A stretch of 64,000 bases of DNA, from contig JAEYPQ010000030.1 of the NCBI GenBank assembly GCA_023410645.1, positions 62,001 through 126,000 on the forward strand, in the 5' to 3' direction. Under the pieces are notes generated by a model. It was not told where the DNA came from. It saw only the letters and a list, made by a program, of their open reading frames with translations, and ran no database searches. Below, one piece after another: positions 8,882 through 16,736 of the stretch. The position numbers were made by a program, and so were the translations under genes. The number at the start of each line of letters is the position of its first letter. Position 1 is the first letter of the stretch. Source of the stretch: Bacillota bacterium (lineage in GTDB: Bacteria > Bacillota > Clostridia > TANB77 > CAG-465).

Positions 8882-8910
8882 TTGATTTTAAGATAGTTTA
8901 TTAGTATAAT
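8882..8910 (+). promoter_or_regulatory. Promoter of tRNA-Gly copy 1
   Basis: TTGATT (8882-8887), 17 bp, TATAAT (8905-8910), 9 bp before the tRNA 5' end. Confidence 0.75.
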
Positions 8911-8918
8911 ATATATAT

Positions 8919-8992
<74 letters not shown>

Positions 8993-9214
8993 ATTATAGA
9001 GTAATCAATGTTTAAGTTTTTATATATAAGAAAAAGCTAGTAATTCCAATAGGAAACTAGAATTTTTGTTATTTAAAGATATATTTGTTACATTTTATTT
9101 ATGTGAAGATAATGATTACTCAGTTTATAAAGCAGTTATTGAAATGGCTAATATAGTAAAAATATGTTGAATTTAAAAGCAAAAAAGTATATAATTTTAG
9201 TGAGGAAAAGCCTT

Positions 9215-9428
9215 ATGGATAAGTTAAAAGTATTATGTGGAAACATTTTAGATTATTTAGATGGTAAGAATGCAATTGTTAATTCAAATAACCAATATAT
9301 GATATGTGGTAGTGGTTTGTGGAGCAATATTTATAAGAGCAGGTAAAGATATATCAGAAGAATATTTTAAAAAAGTGTCCAATTCTTTTATAAAAGAAAT
9401 AATTGACATAGGAATTAAAGTTGTATAG
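9215..9428 (+). pseudogene. Frameshifted macro-domain protein
   Basis: The frame starting at ATG 9215 reads AIVNSNNQYMICGSGL and then loses the family. From 9321 the third frame continues GAIFIRAGKDISEEYF and runs to the TAG at 9426. Joined, the two pieces match the macro-domain pattern (VNAAN...GGGVxGAIxxAAG), which binds or removes ADP-ribose. The break falls at GGTTTGTGGAGCA, where about two bases (or one, depending on direction) are out. The joined product is only about 70 residues, so it is also short for a macro domain (normally about 130-170). I read it as a degraded gene. Confidence 0.7.
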
Positions 9429-9507
9429 AAGATATAGATAAAGAAATGATAGATAAACATTCGTAAAAAAATAATGTAATTATATAATGATTTTGGTGGT
9501 AATAATA

Positions 9508-10308
9508 ATGGGAAAAATATATGAAAAAATAAAAGAAGAAGAAATATTATGCAAGGATGTAGTCGTTCCAGAATATTTTCCTGCAATATATATAGATGAA
9601 TATGATAATGTATACTGTTATGCTGGAATAATTGATAAAAATAGATTTTTATTTGGGTCTTGTCCATATTGGTTAAAAGGCAGAAAACCAAAGGAAATAA
9701 ATAATAGTATTAGAGGTTATTTTAGAATAAAGAATGGAAAAATTTTACAAGACAAAAAGTTTATAGATGAGAAAAATTCTTTTAATGAAAAGGCTAAATT
9801 TAAAATGATTCCTGCACATGTTCACTTTCCAGCTCCGCAAGATATGACTTTTGGTATATACTCTAGTACATATCAAGATTTAGAAAAAGAATTAACGGCG
9901 AAAGTGTTTGGTATTTCTTACGATGATTTATTGGAAATTCTTTATCAATATAATAATATTTTTAAAGTCGCTCAAAAAACATATTTTAATAATTATCCTA
10001 AAATTACTAGATCAATTAAAAATAATAATTATTGTGATTTGAGCGGAATGTGGATTCCTAAAGAATTTCCATATATTGCTTTTTGTGAAAGTGACTACTA
10101 TTATTCTCATATTTCACTTTATGGATTTTATCAACATATGAAATTTATAACTTCATGTGATATTGATTCTATTATATCAAAACAATTGATATCAAATGGC
10201 TTAAACCCAGAGATATTAAACGTGTTATTTAATATGGATAGTGATGATTATATTAGCAGGCCAATTGATGAATATTTATTTAATGAATTAAATGATTGTT
10301 ATCAATAA
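9508..10308 (+). CDS. Hypothetical protein, island gene
   Basis: 266 residues, soluble, rich in Tyr, Phe, Ile and Asn. I recognise no domain. Visible features are a mid-protein segment IPAHVHFPAPQDMTFG with two His and Pro, and the C-terminal acidic stretch. The ATG at 9508 is chosen since GGTGGT lies about 8 nt upstream; the ATG at 9487 has no ribosome binding site. It is in the accessory island, flanked by degraded DNA on both sides, and so is probably acquired. Confidence 0.55.
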   Translation: MGKIYEKIKEEEILCKDVVVPEYFPAIYIDEYDNVYCYAGIIDKNRFLFGSCPYWLKGRKPKEINNSIRGYFRIKNGKILQDKKFIDEKNSFNEKAKFKMIPAHVHFPAPQDMTFGIYSSTYQDLEKELTAKVFGISYDDLLEILYQYNNIFKVAQKTYFNNYPKITRSIKNNNYCDLSGMWIPKEFPYIAFCESDYYYSHISLYGFYQHMKFITSCDIDSIISKQLISNGLNPEILNVLFNMDSDDYISRPIDEYLFNELNDCYQ

Positions 10309-10663
10309 AAAATATTGTATTTAAATAGAATAGACTTATTATTTAATAAAGTGTCTTGGTATGTCTTAAAGTGTTCTGCAGTTGTATTAAATCGCATTAA
10401 GTTTTTAAAGTAGAGCTGAAGATCATTGAAGCAATTGGAGTGATATTCCAAGTTTAAAACAGTTTAATATGAATATTAAGTTTACTAATGCAGTCTTTTA
10501 ACATGGTTTATTTGAAGGTTCATTTAAATTAAATGAAGATGATAGTGTTAAAGAATATATATTAGGAAATGTATTAGATTAGACCTTTATAAAAGGTTTG
10601 TCGCCTGTTGGAAAATTTCTACATTTATAGAGTAATCAGACCCTTGATTTTTTATAAAATTTA
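10309..10663 (+). other. Gene-poor stretch with a coding remnant
   Basis: No intact gene. One frame, 10469-10582, reads MNIKFTNAVF, a stop, then HGLFEGSFKLNEDDS and on to a TAG. The continuity across the stop suggests a decayed gene of unknown family. The rest is A/T-rich with no structure I can call. Confidence 0.4.
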
Positions 10664-10702
10664 TATAATTAGTTAGTAATACAAATAGTGATTTGTAGGA
10701 GG
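10664..10702 (+). promoter_or_regulatory. Island promoter/leader unit 1
   Basis: TATAAT (10664-10669), then the perfect dyad TACAAAT-AGTG-ATTTGTA (10680-10697), whose last base begins the ribosome binding site AGGAGG (10697-10702). The hairpin would lie at the very 5' end of the transcript and abut the ribosome binding site. The same unit recurs before other genes of the island. Confidence 0.7.
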
Positions 10703-10706
10703 TATT

Positions 10707-11030
10707 ATGAATAATATTGAAAAAGAAATAAAAGTAATTACTATTTGTGGTAGTCTTAAATTTAAAGATGAAATGATGAAAGTAGCAATGCAAATGGAAT
10801 TGGAAGGAAATGTTATTTTAACTCCAATATTTCCAATAACTGATGATAAAGATGCTTATACTAAAGAAGAGGTAATTATGCTTGGTAAAATGCACAAAGA
10901 AAAAATAAAGTTATCAGATGCTATTTTAGTTGTCAATGTAAATGGCTATATAGGTAATAGTACAAAAAGTGAAATTGAATATGCAAAAGTTCAAGGAAAA
11001 GAAATATTATATTTAGAAAAGGATAAATAA
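10707..11030 (+). CDS. Nucleoside 2-deoxyribosyltransferase-like protein
   Basis: 107 residues with ITICGSLKFKDEM at the N-terminus and the segment LSDAILVVNVNGYIGNST followed by EIEYAKVQGKEILYL. This is the Rossmann-like fold of the nucleoside deoxyribosyltransferase/DUF4406 group (pattern of an early Gly-Ser, then SD, VVN, G and SE-x-EYA). The family cleaves N-glycosidic bonds of nucleosides or nucleotides; small members like this are common in phages and islands and mostly uncharacterised. AGGAGG precedes the ATG by 4 nt. Confidence 0.75.
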   Translation: MNNIEKEIKVITICGSLKFKDEMMKVAMQMELEGNVILTPIFPITDDKDAYTKEEVIMLGKMHKEKIKLSDAILVVNVNGYIGNSTKSEIEYAKVQGKEILYLEKDK

Positions 11031-11155
11031 AGCAAATATTATTACATCAGAAGAATTTTAGAGTAAAAAAAATGAATAGATAAGCTAAATGGTCTAATGC
11101 CTGTTTGAAGATTGATCCAAAAGATATAATTGTCTTACTAAAAAAATTAATGATT

Positions 11156-11186
11156 AAATCAACTGAAATATGTTGATTTTTTTTTT
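11156..11186 (+). terminator. Terminator-like hairpin in the first TnpV-associated repeat
   Basis: AAATCAAC (11156-11163) and GTTGATTT (11172-11179) followed by a long T run. A related hairpin occurs at 14608-14634 in the second copy of this repeat. Confidence 0.65.
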
Positions 11187-11246
11187 GTGTTGTTGAAAAG
11201 AAAATATAGATGTGATAATATATAAAAAAAGAAATCAATATAAATA

Positions 11247-11330
11247 GCTAAAGAATTAAAGTCTAAAAATCAAATGTTATGGATTCAAAAGATGAATAAC
11301 ATTAAGAATATAGCTGAAAAATTATTTTAA
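11247..11330 (+). pseudogene. TnpV C-terminal fragment, copy 1
   Basis: The frame reads AKELKSKNQMLWIQKMNNIK and continues NIAEKLF to a TAA. From memory this matches the end of TnpV, a small transposon-associated protein of Clostridia (pattern ELKAEDQMxWVxxMNNIRNRAEEIVL). No start or N-terminal part remains. A second, differently decayed copy lies at 14702-14806, with the DNA between hairpin and fragment also similar. Confidence 0.6.
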
Positions 11331-11385
11331 ATTATGTAAAGCTTGTGAGATAAATAGTAATTTGGAGAGAATGTGAGGTTATAGA

Positions 11386-12153
11386 ATGGAAGATTTACCT
11401 TTGAATACTGATTTTATAAACTTAACAACAGAGAATCTTGTTAATGAGCATTTATGTTGCATTATCCGCAGTAAAAAGATTCATCAAGGTGTTGAGGCAA
11501 AGAGACAATGGCTTTCTAACCGATTAAGTGAAGGTCATGTCTTTAGAAAGTTAAATGCAAAAGCTACAGTTTTTATTGAATATGCTCCTCTTGAAACTTC
11601 TTGGGTTCCTATTATTGGGGACAACTATTATTATCTGTATTGTTTATGGGTTTCTGGTGATTACAAGGGAAAAGGGTATGGAAAATCTTTGATGGAGTAT
11701 TGTTTAGCTGATGCCAAAGAAAAAGGAAAATCTGGTATTTGTATGCTCGGAGCAAAAAAACAAAAATCTTGGCTTACTGACCAATCATTTGCCAAAAAAT
11801 TTGGATTTAAAGTTGTAGATACTACTGATAGTGGATATGAATTGCTTGCACTTTCTTTTGATGGAACAACACCAAAGTTTACACAAAATGCTAAACATGA
11901 AAAAATTGAAAGTAAAGAACTAACAATCTATTATGATATGCAATGTCCATATGTCTATCAAAATATTAAGATTATAAAACAGTATTGTGAAATGAATTCT
12001 ATTCCTGTATCTTTAATTAAAGTAGATACATTACAAAAAGCAAAGGAATTGCCTTGTGTTTTCAATAACTGGGGTGTATTTTATAAGGGAAATTTTGAGA
12101 CAGTGAATTTGTTGTTAGATGTTGAATACTTAAAGAGAATACTCAAAAAATGA
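11386..12153 (+). CDS. GNAT acetyltransferase with YoaP-type C-terminal domain
   Basis: 255 residues in two domains. Residues about 1-160 are a GNAT fold: YLYCLWVSGDYKGKGYGKSL is motif A with the acetyl-CoA loop GKGYGK, and FAKKFGFKVVD is the usual motif B end. Residues about 180-255 (LTIYYDMQCPYVYQNI onward) resemble the YoaP-like domain seen in Bacillus YoaP, with a thioredoxin-like start. The product should acetylate a small molecule or protein; the acceptor is unknown. GAGG lies about 6 nt before the ATG. A degenerate form of the island leader (TAAATAGTAATTTGGA, 11351-11366) lies upstream. Confidence 0.8.
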   Translation: MEDLPLNTDFINLTTENLVNEHLCCIIRSKKIHQGVEAKRQWLSNRLSEGHVFRKLNAKATVFIEYAPLETSWVPIIGDNYYYLYCLWVSGDYKGKGYGKSLMEYCLADAKEKGKSGICMLGAKKQKSWLTDQSFAKKFGFKVVDTTDSGYELLALSFDGTTPKFTQNAKHEKIESKELTIYYDMQCPYVYQNIKIIKQYCEMNSIPVSLIKVDTLQKAKELPCVFNNWGVFYKGNFETVNLLLDVEYLKRILKK

Positions 12154-12230
12154 AAAATATTAAGGATAGGCAGAATAGTTTGTTTTGAATGAAATAATTT
12201 TACTCTATAGATTATTTTTTGTATAAATGA

Positions 12231-12262
12231 TATACTATTTATGATACAAATGGTAATTTGTA
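12231..12262 (+). promoter_or_regulatory. Island promoter/leader unit 2
   Basis: TATACT (12231-12236), 8 nt, then the perfect dyad TACAAAT-GGTA-ATTTGTA (12245-12262). Here the ribosome binding site AGGAGG follows 9 nt later rather than abutting the hairpin. Confidence 0.65.
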
Positions 12263-12284
12263 AAATCAAAAGGAGGAAATGAAA

Positions 12285-12746
12285 ATGGCAAAATCAGAAT
12301 GGTATGAGAGAAAAAACGGAAAAGTAGAACATTTAGTTTATTTAAATGACAAAGCAAAAGAGTTAGATAAGCTAATTAATAATGAAAAGACAATGATTAT
12401 AAGGGGGGCAGCAGGTAAAAAATGTCCTTTAGGTGGTCGTGCAAAAGTAAATGATGACATATATTTTGTTGAAACTGGTGGAGATATGATAGTAACGCAT
12501 AAAGGAATTATTTCAAAAGTAATTGAAAGTGAAAAGATGACTCCAGAAGAATCAGAAGAATTTATAAAAAAATATGAAAAGGAACTGAATCTATCAAAAG
12601 ACCAATATAAAAGATGGAATGGTAAAAAGTTTTTAGCCGTTTATGAAATATCAGAACTAAAAGAAATTGATCATTTTAAGTATAATCGTGAAAATAATAT
12701 GGATGACTGGATTATTACAGATGATATAAAGAAAATCAAATTATAA
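12285..12746 (+). CDS. Hypothetical protein with a PUA/ASCH-like look
   Basis: 153 residues. The segment MIIRGAAGKKCPLGGRAKVN followed by DDIYFVETGGD has the small-residue, beta-rich character of PUA/EVE/ASCH-fold nucleic-acid binding domains, but I cannot assign it with certainty. The C-terminal half is charged and helical (KMTPEESEEFIKKYEKEL). The ATG at 12285 is used because AGGAGG sits 8 nt upstream; the ATG at 12279 is too close to it. Carries island leader unit 2. Confidence 0.6.
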   Translation: MAKSEWYERKNGKVEHLVYLNDKAKELDKLINNEKTMIIRGAAGKKCPLGGRAKVNDDIYFVETGGDMIVTHKGIISKVIESEKMTPEESEEFIKKYEKELNLSKDQYKRWNGKKFLAVYEISELKEIDHFKYNRENNMDDWIITDDIKKIKL

Positions 12747-12801
12747 TAATAAATTATAATTTGTATGTTTAATTTTAAAATTTAAAAAGTAAATTGATAT
12801 T

Positions 12802-12930
12802 ATGGCAACATTAAATGAATATAAAGATTTTATTTTAGAACAATTAGATCTATTTGATAATATAATTTGCAAATCAATGATGGGTGAATATTTACTTTAT
12901 TATATTTATATATTACTATTTAAACTGTAA
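12802..12930 (+). pseudogene. Truncated TfoX/Sxy N-terminal domain
   Basis: 43 codons reading MATLNEYKDFILEQLDLFDN and then CKSMMGEYLLYY before losing the pattern and stopping. The MMGEYLLYY block is characteristic of TfoX N-terminal domain proteins of Firmicutes, which are about 100-110 residues. The continuing GxIFGGIYDDR segment is missing. No good ribosome binding site is present. I take it as a degraded gene. Confidence 0.65.
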
Positions 12931-12974
12931 GTTAACAAATTTGTTTGATTATAGATAGTAAGTTAACATAATAT

Positions 12975-13003
12975 TTGCAATAAGTAATAAAATATGATAT
13001 AAT
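12975..13003 (+). promoter_or_regulatory. Promoter of the 387-residue gene
   Basis: TTGCAA (12975-12980), 17 bp, TATAAT (12998-13003). Confidence 0.7.
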
Positions 13004-13025
13004 GATACTATAGGTAAATGTATCT

Positions 13026-13063
13026 CTATGCGAATAATTTAGCAGGAGTGAGATCCTGCATAG
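13026..13063 (+). promoter_or_regulatory. Leader hairpin with nested alternative pairing
   Basis: GCAGGA (13042-13047) pairs with TCCTGC (13054-13059). CTATGC (13026-13031) can pair with GCATAG (13058-13063), and the two pairings share bases 13058-13059, so they compete in part. AAAGGAGG and the start codon follow. Possible regulatory leader; no ligand can be named. Confidence 0.45.
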
Positions 13064-13082
13064 TTAAAAGGAGGATTTTATA

Positions 13083-14246
13083 ATGAATAGACTGGAATCT
13101 AATACTGTATTGGAAGTTTTAGGAATTAACAATCGGATAAGTAGTATAGAAGGTAAGTCCGATGTTTTAGAAGATGTATATCTTTGGAATGACTTTACAA
13201 TTTACTTTTATGGTAGTGACTATACTATCGTAAGAGGAAAAGTACCGCTTGAAGTAGCTCAAAGAATATATGAAAAATATCCGGAAAATCCTTATGGGAT
13301 AAGGGTTGAAGGAGGTGCAAACAGCAATATACCGTTAGAATGGGCGACAAGTGAAGAGTATGAGAATTTTATAAATGAATCTTTAAATGAACTAAAACCC
13401 GATTTTGACAAACTTGAGAAAGTCATCTTTGCAAGAAGAACTGAGATATTCCAAAATAATCCTCAAAGTTTGTACATCGGAACTTATCATGTTGATACAA
13501 AGGAAGGGTTGTTGATACTTCTCACTGAATTACATGACCATATTGCATCCAAGCAATTAAACGGCGAAGTTTTAGATTCTCAGGTTGATAAAAATGCAGA
13601 ATTATTAGCGGAAATCATCAGGCGGTTAATAAAACGCAGTAATCCGTGCAAGGATACTGGACGCTGGATTAAAGAAAATAATTCAATCCTGTTGAAAAAA
13701 ACAAGTAACCGGAAAACCGCAGATAAACAAGAAAAGCTTATACGTGAACTCTTAAACAAATTCGACAGTACTGTTAATCCGTTTATTAATCATGAAGTCG
13801 AAATGCTGGATCCAATCAGCTATATTGATAAAGTGACAATTCAATTAAATGCTTATGATGATGGAACGGCAAGATTGAATATTAGAGATAATCAATCTGA
13901 CTCCTGGATCGAACACAATAGGAATAGTGAGTATATCTCTTATGGGATAACTTATCCGGAGCAACCATCAATAACCGTGAATATACATCATTATTTGGGA
14001 GTTAGAAAAGGTTCAAAAGAACCTGAAAATGTTATTTGCATAGACCATATCTATCCTAAATTTGATGATGAACGTTCTGTTGATTTGAGATACAATTTAA
14101 TTGATGGACTTGCAGGAACAACTTATGGAGATAAATCTCCTGTAACCAAAGAGCAAAAATCACTAATAATTAAGGAATTGCAAAAAGCCATTGCTAAAGC
14201 TGAAAATTTAACTATTAATAATATGGCTGCTAAAAAAACTGTATAA
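13083..14246 (+). CDS. Hypothetical protein, probably recently acquired
   Basis: 387 residues, soluble, no domain recognised. N-terminal half contains DFTIYFYGSDYTIVRGKVPL and EWATSEEYENFI, the C-terminal third a beta-rich region with INVHHYLG-like ITVNIHHYLGVRKG. Base and codon use differ from neighbours: CGG, GCG, CCG, GGC and ACC codons are frequent here and rare elsewhere in the window, which points to horizontal transfer. It has its own promoter, a structured leader, AAAGGAGG 7 nt before the ATG and a strong terminator, so it forms a self-contained unit. Confidence 0.65.
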   Translation: MNRLESNTVLEVLGINNRISSIEGKSDVLEDVYLWNDFTIYFYGSDYTIVRGKVPLEVAQRIYEKYPENPYGIRVEGGANSNIPLEWATSEEYENFINESLNELKPDFDKLEKVIFARRTEIFQNNPQSLYIGTYHVDTKEGLLILLTELHDHIASKQLNGEVLDSQVDKNAELLAEIIRRLIKRSNPCKDTGRWIKENNSILLKKTSNRKTADKQEKLIRELLNKFDSTVNPFINHEVEMLDPISYIDKVTIQLNAYDDGTARLNIRDNQSDSWIEHNRNSEYISYGITYPEQPSITVNIHHYLGVRKGSKEPENVICIDHIYPKFDDERSVDLRYNLIDGLAGTTYGDKSPVTKEQKSLIIKELQKAIAKAENLTINNMAAKKTV

Positions 14247-14261
14247 ACCTTAACTGGTTTA

Positions 14262-14299
14262 AACCTATTTAATCTAATATTTATTAGATTAAATAGGTT
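14262..14299 (+). terminator. Strong terminator after the 387-residue gene
   Basis: Long arms AACCTATTTAATCTAATA (14262-14279) and TATTAGATTAAATAGGTT (14282-14299), then ATTTTATTTT. Confidence 0.85.
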
Positions 14300-14451
14300 A
14301 TTTTATTTTCTCCTTGAAAATATGTTTCATAAGTATTGAATAATGTGGTTATAATAGGATGAGTATAATTTTTTAGTTAAAAATAGAAGTTATATTATAG
14401 TAAAGTTTTGAATATAATATCTAAAAAAATATTATTTTTATATTAAAACCC

Positions 14452-14480
14452 TTGACAAATTGAGTAAAAATGAATATAAT
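14452..14480 (+). promoter_or_regulatory. Consensus promoter of tRNA-Gly copy 2
   Basis: Perfect TTGACA (14452-14457), 17 bp, perfect TATAAT (14475-14480), 16 bp before the tRNA. Confidence 0.9.
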
Positions 14481-14496
14481 ATATATGTATTTGAAC

Positions 14497-14571
<75 letters not shown>

Positions 14572-14607
14572 AAGGTAAAATCGTCGCACCAAGTGACGTT
14601 ATCGATT

Positions 14608-14634
14608 AAATCAATCTGAAAAGGTTGATTTTTT
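14608..14634 (+). terminator. Terminator-like hairpin downstream of tRNA-Gly copy 2
   Basis: AAATCAATC (14608-14616) and GGTTGATTT (14623-14631) with one G-T pair, then T run. Related to the hairpin at 11156-11186. Confidence 0.7.
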
Positions 14635-14701
14635 GTCGTTTATTGAAAAGAAATGATTGGTGTGATATGATTAGTATATTAAAAAAGAAATCAATATAAG
14701 T

Positions 14702-14806
14702 GAAGAACTAAAGGCAAATAATTAAATGTTATGGGTTCAAAAGATGAATAGTATTAAAAATATAGCAGAAGAAATTACTATACAAGAGATAATATATAAT
14801 AATTAA
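14702..14806 (+). pseudogene. TnpV C-terminal fragment, copy 2
   Basis: The frame reads EELKANN, a stop, then MLWVQKMNSIKNIAEEI and TIQEIIYNN to a TAA. It matches the same TnpV tail as copy 1 and retains a few more C-terminal residues. The in-frame stop and missing N-terminus mark it as dead. DNA from about 14600 to 14775 is similar to 11150-11320. Confidence 0.6.
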
Positions 14807-14862
14807 ATTGAGGGGGCATCCCCTCTTTTTGTATGTATAGACAAGATGTTTTAATTCAAATA

Positions 14863-14918
14863 TTGTTTATGTTTGACAAAAATGATATAATGAATTTGTC
14901 AAAAAATAGTAATTTGTA
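14863..14918 (+). promoter_or_regulatory. Island promoter/leader unit 3 with a second operator-like dyad
   Basis: TTGTTT (14863-14868), 17 bp, TATAAT (14886-14891). The inverted repeat TTTGACAAA (14872-14880) and TTTGTCAAA (14895-14903) brackets the -10 box almost symmetrically, as a repressor operator would. The island leader follows in a degenerate form, AAAAAAT-AGTA-ATTTGTA (14901-14918), running into GGAGG. Confidence 0.6.
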
Positions 14919-14929
14919 GGAGGTTTAAA

Positions 14930-15547
14930 ATGAGAAAAATTGAAGAGAATGAATTGGAAAAAGTTACAAAACAAATATTAGAAATTTTTTTTGATGAAAT
15001 AACAATTGCAACTACTGTTAAAGGAATAAATTCTAATACAGCAAGAGAAATAATGTATGAAAATTTGTATAGAGATATGGAATATTTTTATAAATATGGT
15101 AATATTTTTGTTTATGATGATGATTTTAGTGGAATTGTTACTCTTATTGATGGTAAACAGTTTTCAATTATTAAAAAAACCTTGTTATCTTTAAAATCAA
15201 ATAAGAAAATTTTAAGTATTGCTAGTAAAGAAGAAATAAAACTTTTAAGGTCTAATGCAAAAAAAGTACAAAAAATTCATAGTTATAATTGGTATAAAAA
15301 GCGTAAAAATATTCCCTTCTATGTAGCACATCTAGGTATAGATAAAGATAAAAGAGGTCAAGGTATTTTTAGAGAAATGATGGATTTTCTGTTTGATTAC
15401 GTAAAAAACTATAATAATGAAATTGCTCTAGAAACTTTTACCCTTAATAATGTTGAAATTTATGAACATTTTGGATTTGAAGTTGTTGATAAAAGTGAAA
15501 CAAAAAATAAAAAAATGATTGAATATAGAATGATAAAAAGAATATAA
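14930..15547 (+). CDS. GNAT family N-acetyltransferase
   Basis: 205 residues. The C-terminal half has the GNAT motif A, VAHLGIDKDKRGQGIFREMM, with acetyl-CoA loop KRGQGI, then ALETFTLNNVEIYEHFGFEVV (broken here: ETFTLNNVEIYEHFGFEV). This is the standard Q/RxxGxG/A fold. The N-terminal half is more variable. It transfers an acetyl group to an unknown acceptor. AGGAGG sits 7 nt before the ATG. It is the third gene with the island leader, and has an extra dyad over its -10 box, so it may be repressible. Confidence 0.8.
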   Translation: MRKIEENELEKVTKQILEIFFDEITIATTVKGINSNTAREIMYENLYRDMEYFYKYGNIFVYDDDFSGIVTLIDGKQFSIIKKTLLSLKSNKKILSIASKEEIKLLRSNAKKVQKIHSYNWYKKRKNIPFYVAHLGIDKDKRGQGIFREMMDFLFDYVKNYNNEIALETFTLNNVEIYEHFGFEVVDKSETKNKKMIEYRMIKRI

Positions 15548-15652
15548 ATAAAGTCAAATAAACGTTAAGATAGTTTTATAAGTCTACGGATTGTTGTTGA
15601 AAGTAATTTTGATAATTTCTGTGTTTATCTGTATTTTGAGTAATTAAATTGA

Positions 15653-15685
15653 TATAATTAGGTTGAATAAACAGTGTTTTGTAGG
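15653..15685 (+). promoter_or_regulatory. Island promoter/leader unit 4 (degenerate)
   Basis: TATAAT (15653-15658), about 10 nt, then AAACAGTGTTTTGTA (15669-15683) running straight into GGAGG. The centre AGTG and right arm match unit 1; the left arm has drifted. Confidence 0.5.
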
Positions 15686-15696
15686 AGGAAAGATAT

Positions 15697-15861
15697 ATGA
15701 AAAAACTGATAATAGGAAAAAAAGACGGAATAATCGCTTTAAATCAATTATCTGAAACTTTAGAGGGCTTAGAAGTGGATTTTAAGTATATAATTAAGAG
15801 TAATAAATCAGAGGAAAAAGATAAATCTAAAAAAACGAAAAAATCAAAAAAAGATAAATAG
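15697..15861 (+). CDS. Small lysine-rich protein, unknown
   Basis: 54 residues, MKKLIIGKKDGIIALNQLSE at the start and a run of Lys/Ser repeats (SKKTKKSKKDK) at the end. Too short for the supplied gene-length cutoff but has AGGAGG 8 nt before its ATG and the island leader. The N-terminal part looks like a short alpha/beta unit; the tail may bind nucleic acid or be disordered. Function unknown. Confidence 0.55.
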   Translation: MKKLIIGKKDGIIALNQLSETLEGLEVDFKYIIKSNKSEEKDKSKKTKKSKKDK

Positions 15862-15863
15862 TA

Positions 15864-16082
15864 ATGTGGAGATATAAAATAGAAGAGAATAAAAATAGAC
15901 AATCTAAAAAAGAAGATAACAATTATGTGATGTATGGTATGACTTTGGAAATGTGTATAGAAACTTCATTTGATGTTATCTTTAATCATATAGTGATAGG
16001 AATAGCTATTAGACTCGCTTTAGGACTTGGTGTAGGTGCTATATTGAACATATTCATAAAAAATAAATATGGTAAGATATAA
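15864..16082 (+). CDS. Small glycine-zipper-like membrane protein
   Basis: 72 residues, ATG only 2 nt after the preceding stop, so translationally coupled if real. The C-terminal half, HIVIGIAIRLALGLGVGAIL, is a glycine-spaced hydrophobic helix, resembling small glycine-zipper membrane proteins of Firmicutes. The N-terminal 20 residues are hydrophilic and the true start might be one of the in-frame ATGs near residue 23-26. No function known. Confidence 0.5.
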   Translation: MWRYKIEENKNRQSKKEDNNYVMYGMTLEMCIETSFDVIFNHIVIGIAIRLALGLGVGAILNIFIKNKYGKI

Positions 16083-16188
16083 ATTCAAACTTTAAATAAA
16101 CTGAAAATAATGGTAAAATGAATCTTAATTTAGTAATAGAACAAGTAGGGTAATAAGATAAATAATAACTTGTGGAGGGAAAAGAATA

Positions 16189-16641
16189 ATGGGTAATAAT
16201 GAGAGTGTTGAGATATTTAATAAAGAAAAAAATAAATTGAACAATAGATTAAAAGAAAAATTTAATTTAAGTGAATTGCAATAAGATAGGTTACAATCTA
16301 CAATATTTAAATCAATAATATATAATGATGAATTAGAATTGTTATTTAACAATATAGAAAAAGAATTAGAAAGTGATGTAAATACTGAAGAAGATAAATT
16401 AGAATTGGAAGAAATTAAATATAGATATTTATTAGCAAAAAAAGGAAGCAAGTCAGTAAAAGATTTATGGGAACAAATAAATATATGTATAGAAAAGGAA
16501 TTAACAAAGGAACAATTTGAATTTGTTTTAAAAATTTATTATGATTTTTTTAAATTATTAGCAAATACATTGGGCTCAAGAGAAGAAACAGAAATAATGA
16601 AAAATTTAGATAAGATAATAAAAGAAATATCTATTCTATAA
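16189..16641 (+). pseudogene. Hypothetical coiled-coil protein interrupted by one stop codon
   Basis: From ATG 16189, behind GGAGGG, the frame runs 31 codons (MGNNESVEIFNKEKNKLNNR ... NLSELQ), hits TAA at 16282-16284, and continues in the same frame for another 119 codons to 16641. Charge pattern and helical character are the same on both sides, so a single nonsense change split a protein of about 150 residues. The part from ATG 16339 could still be made. Family not recognised; rich in Glu/Lys/Leu. Confidence 0.65.
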
Positions 16642-16736
16642 AAAATAGTAATCTGTAAATTAGTTAAAAATTTAAAACTGTCTCATTGCATTGATTGTTG
16701 TTTTAATATATCATATTCTCGAAAGGAGGAAGAACT

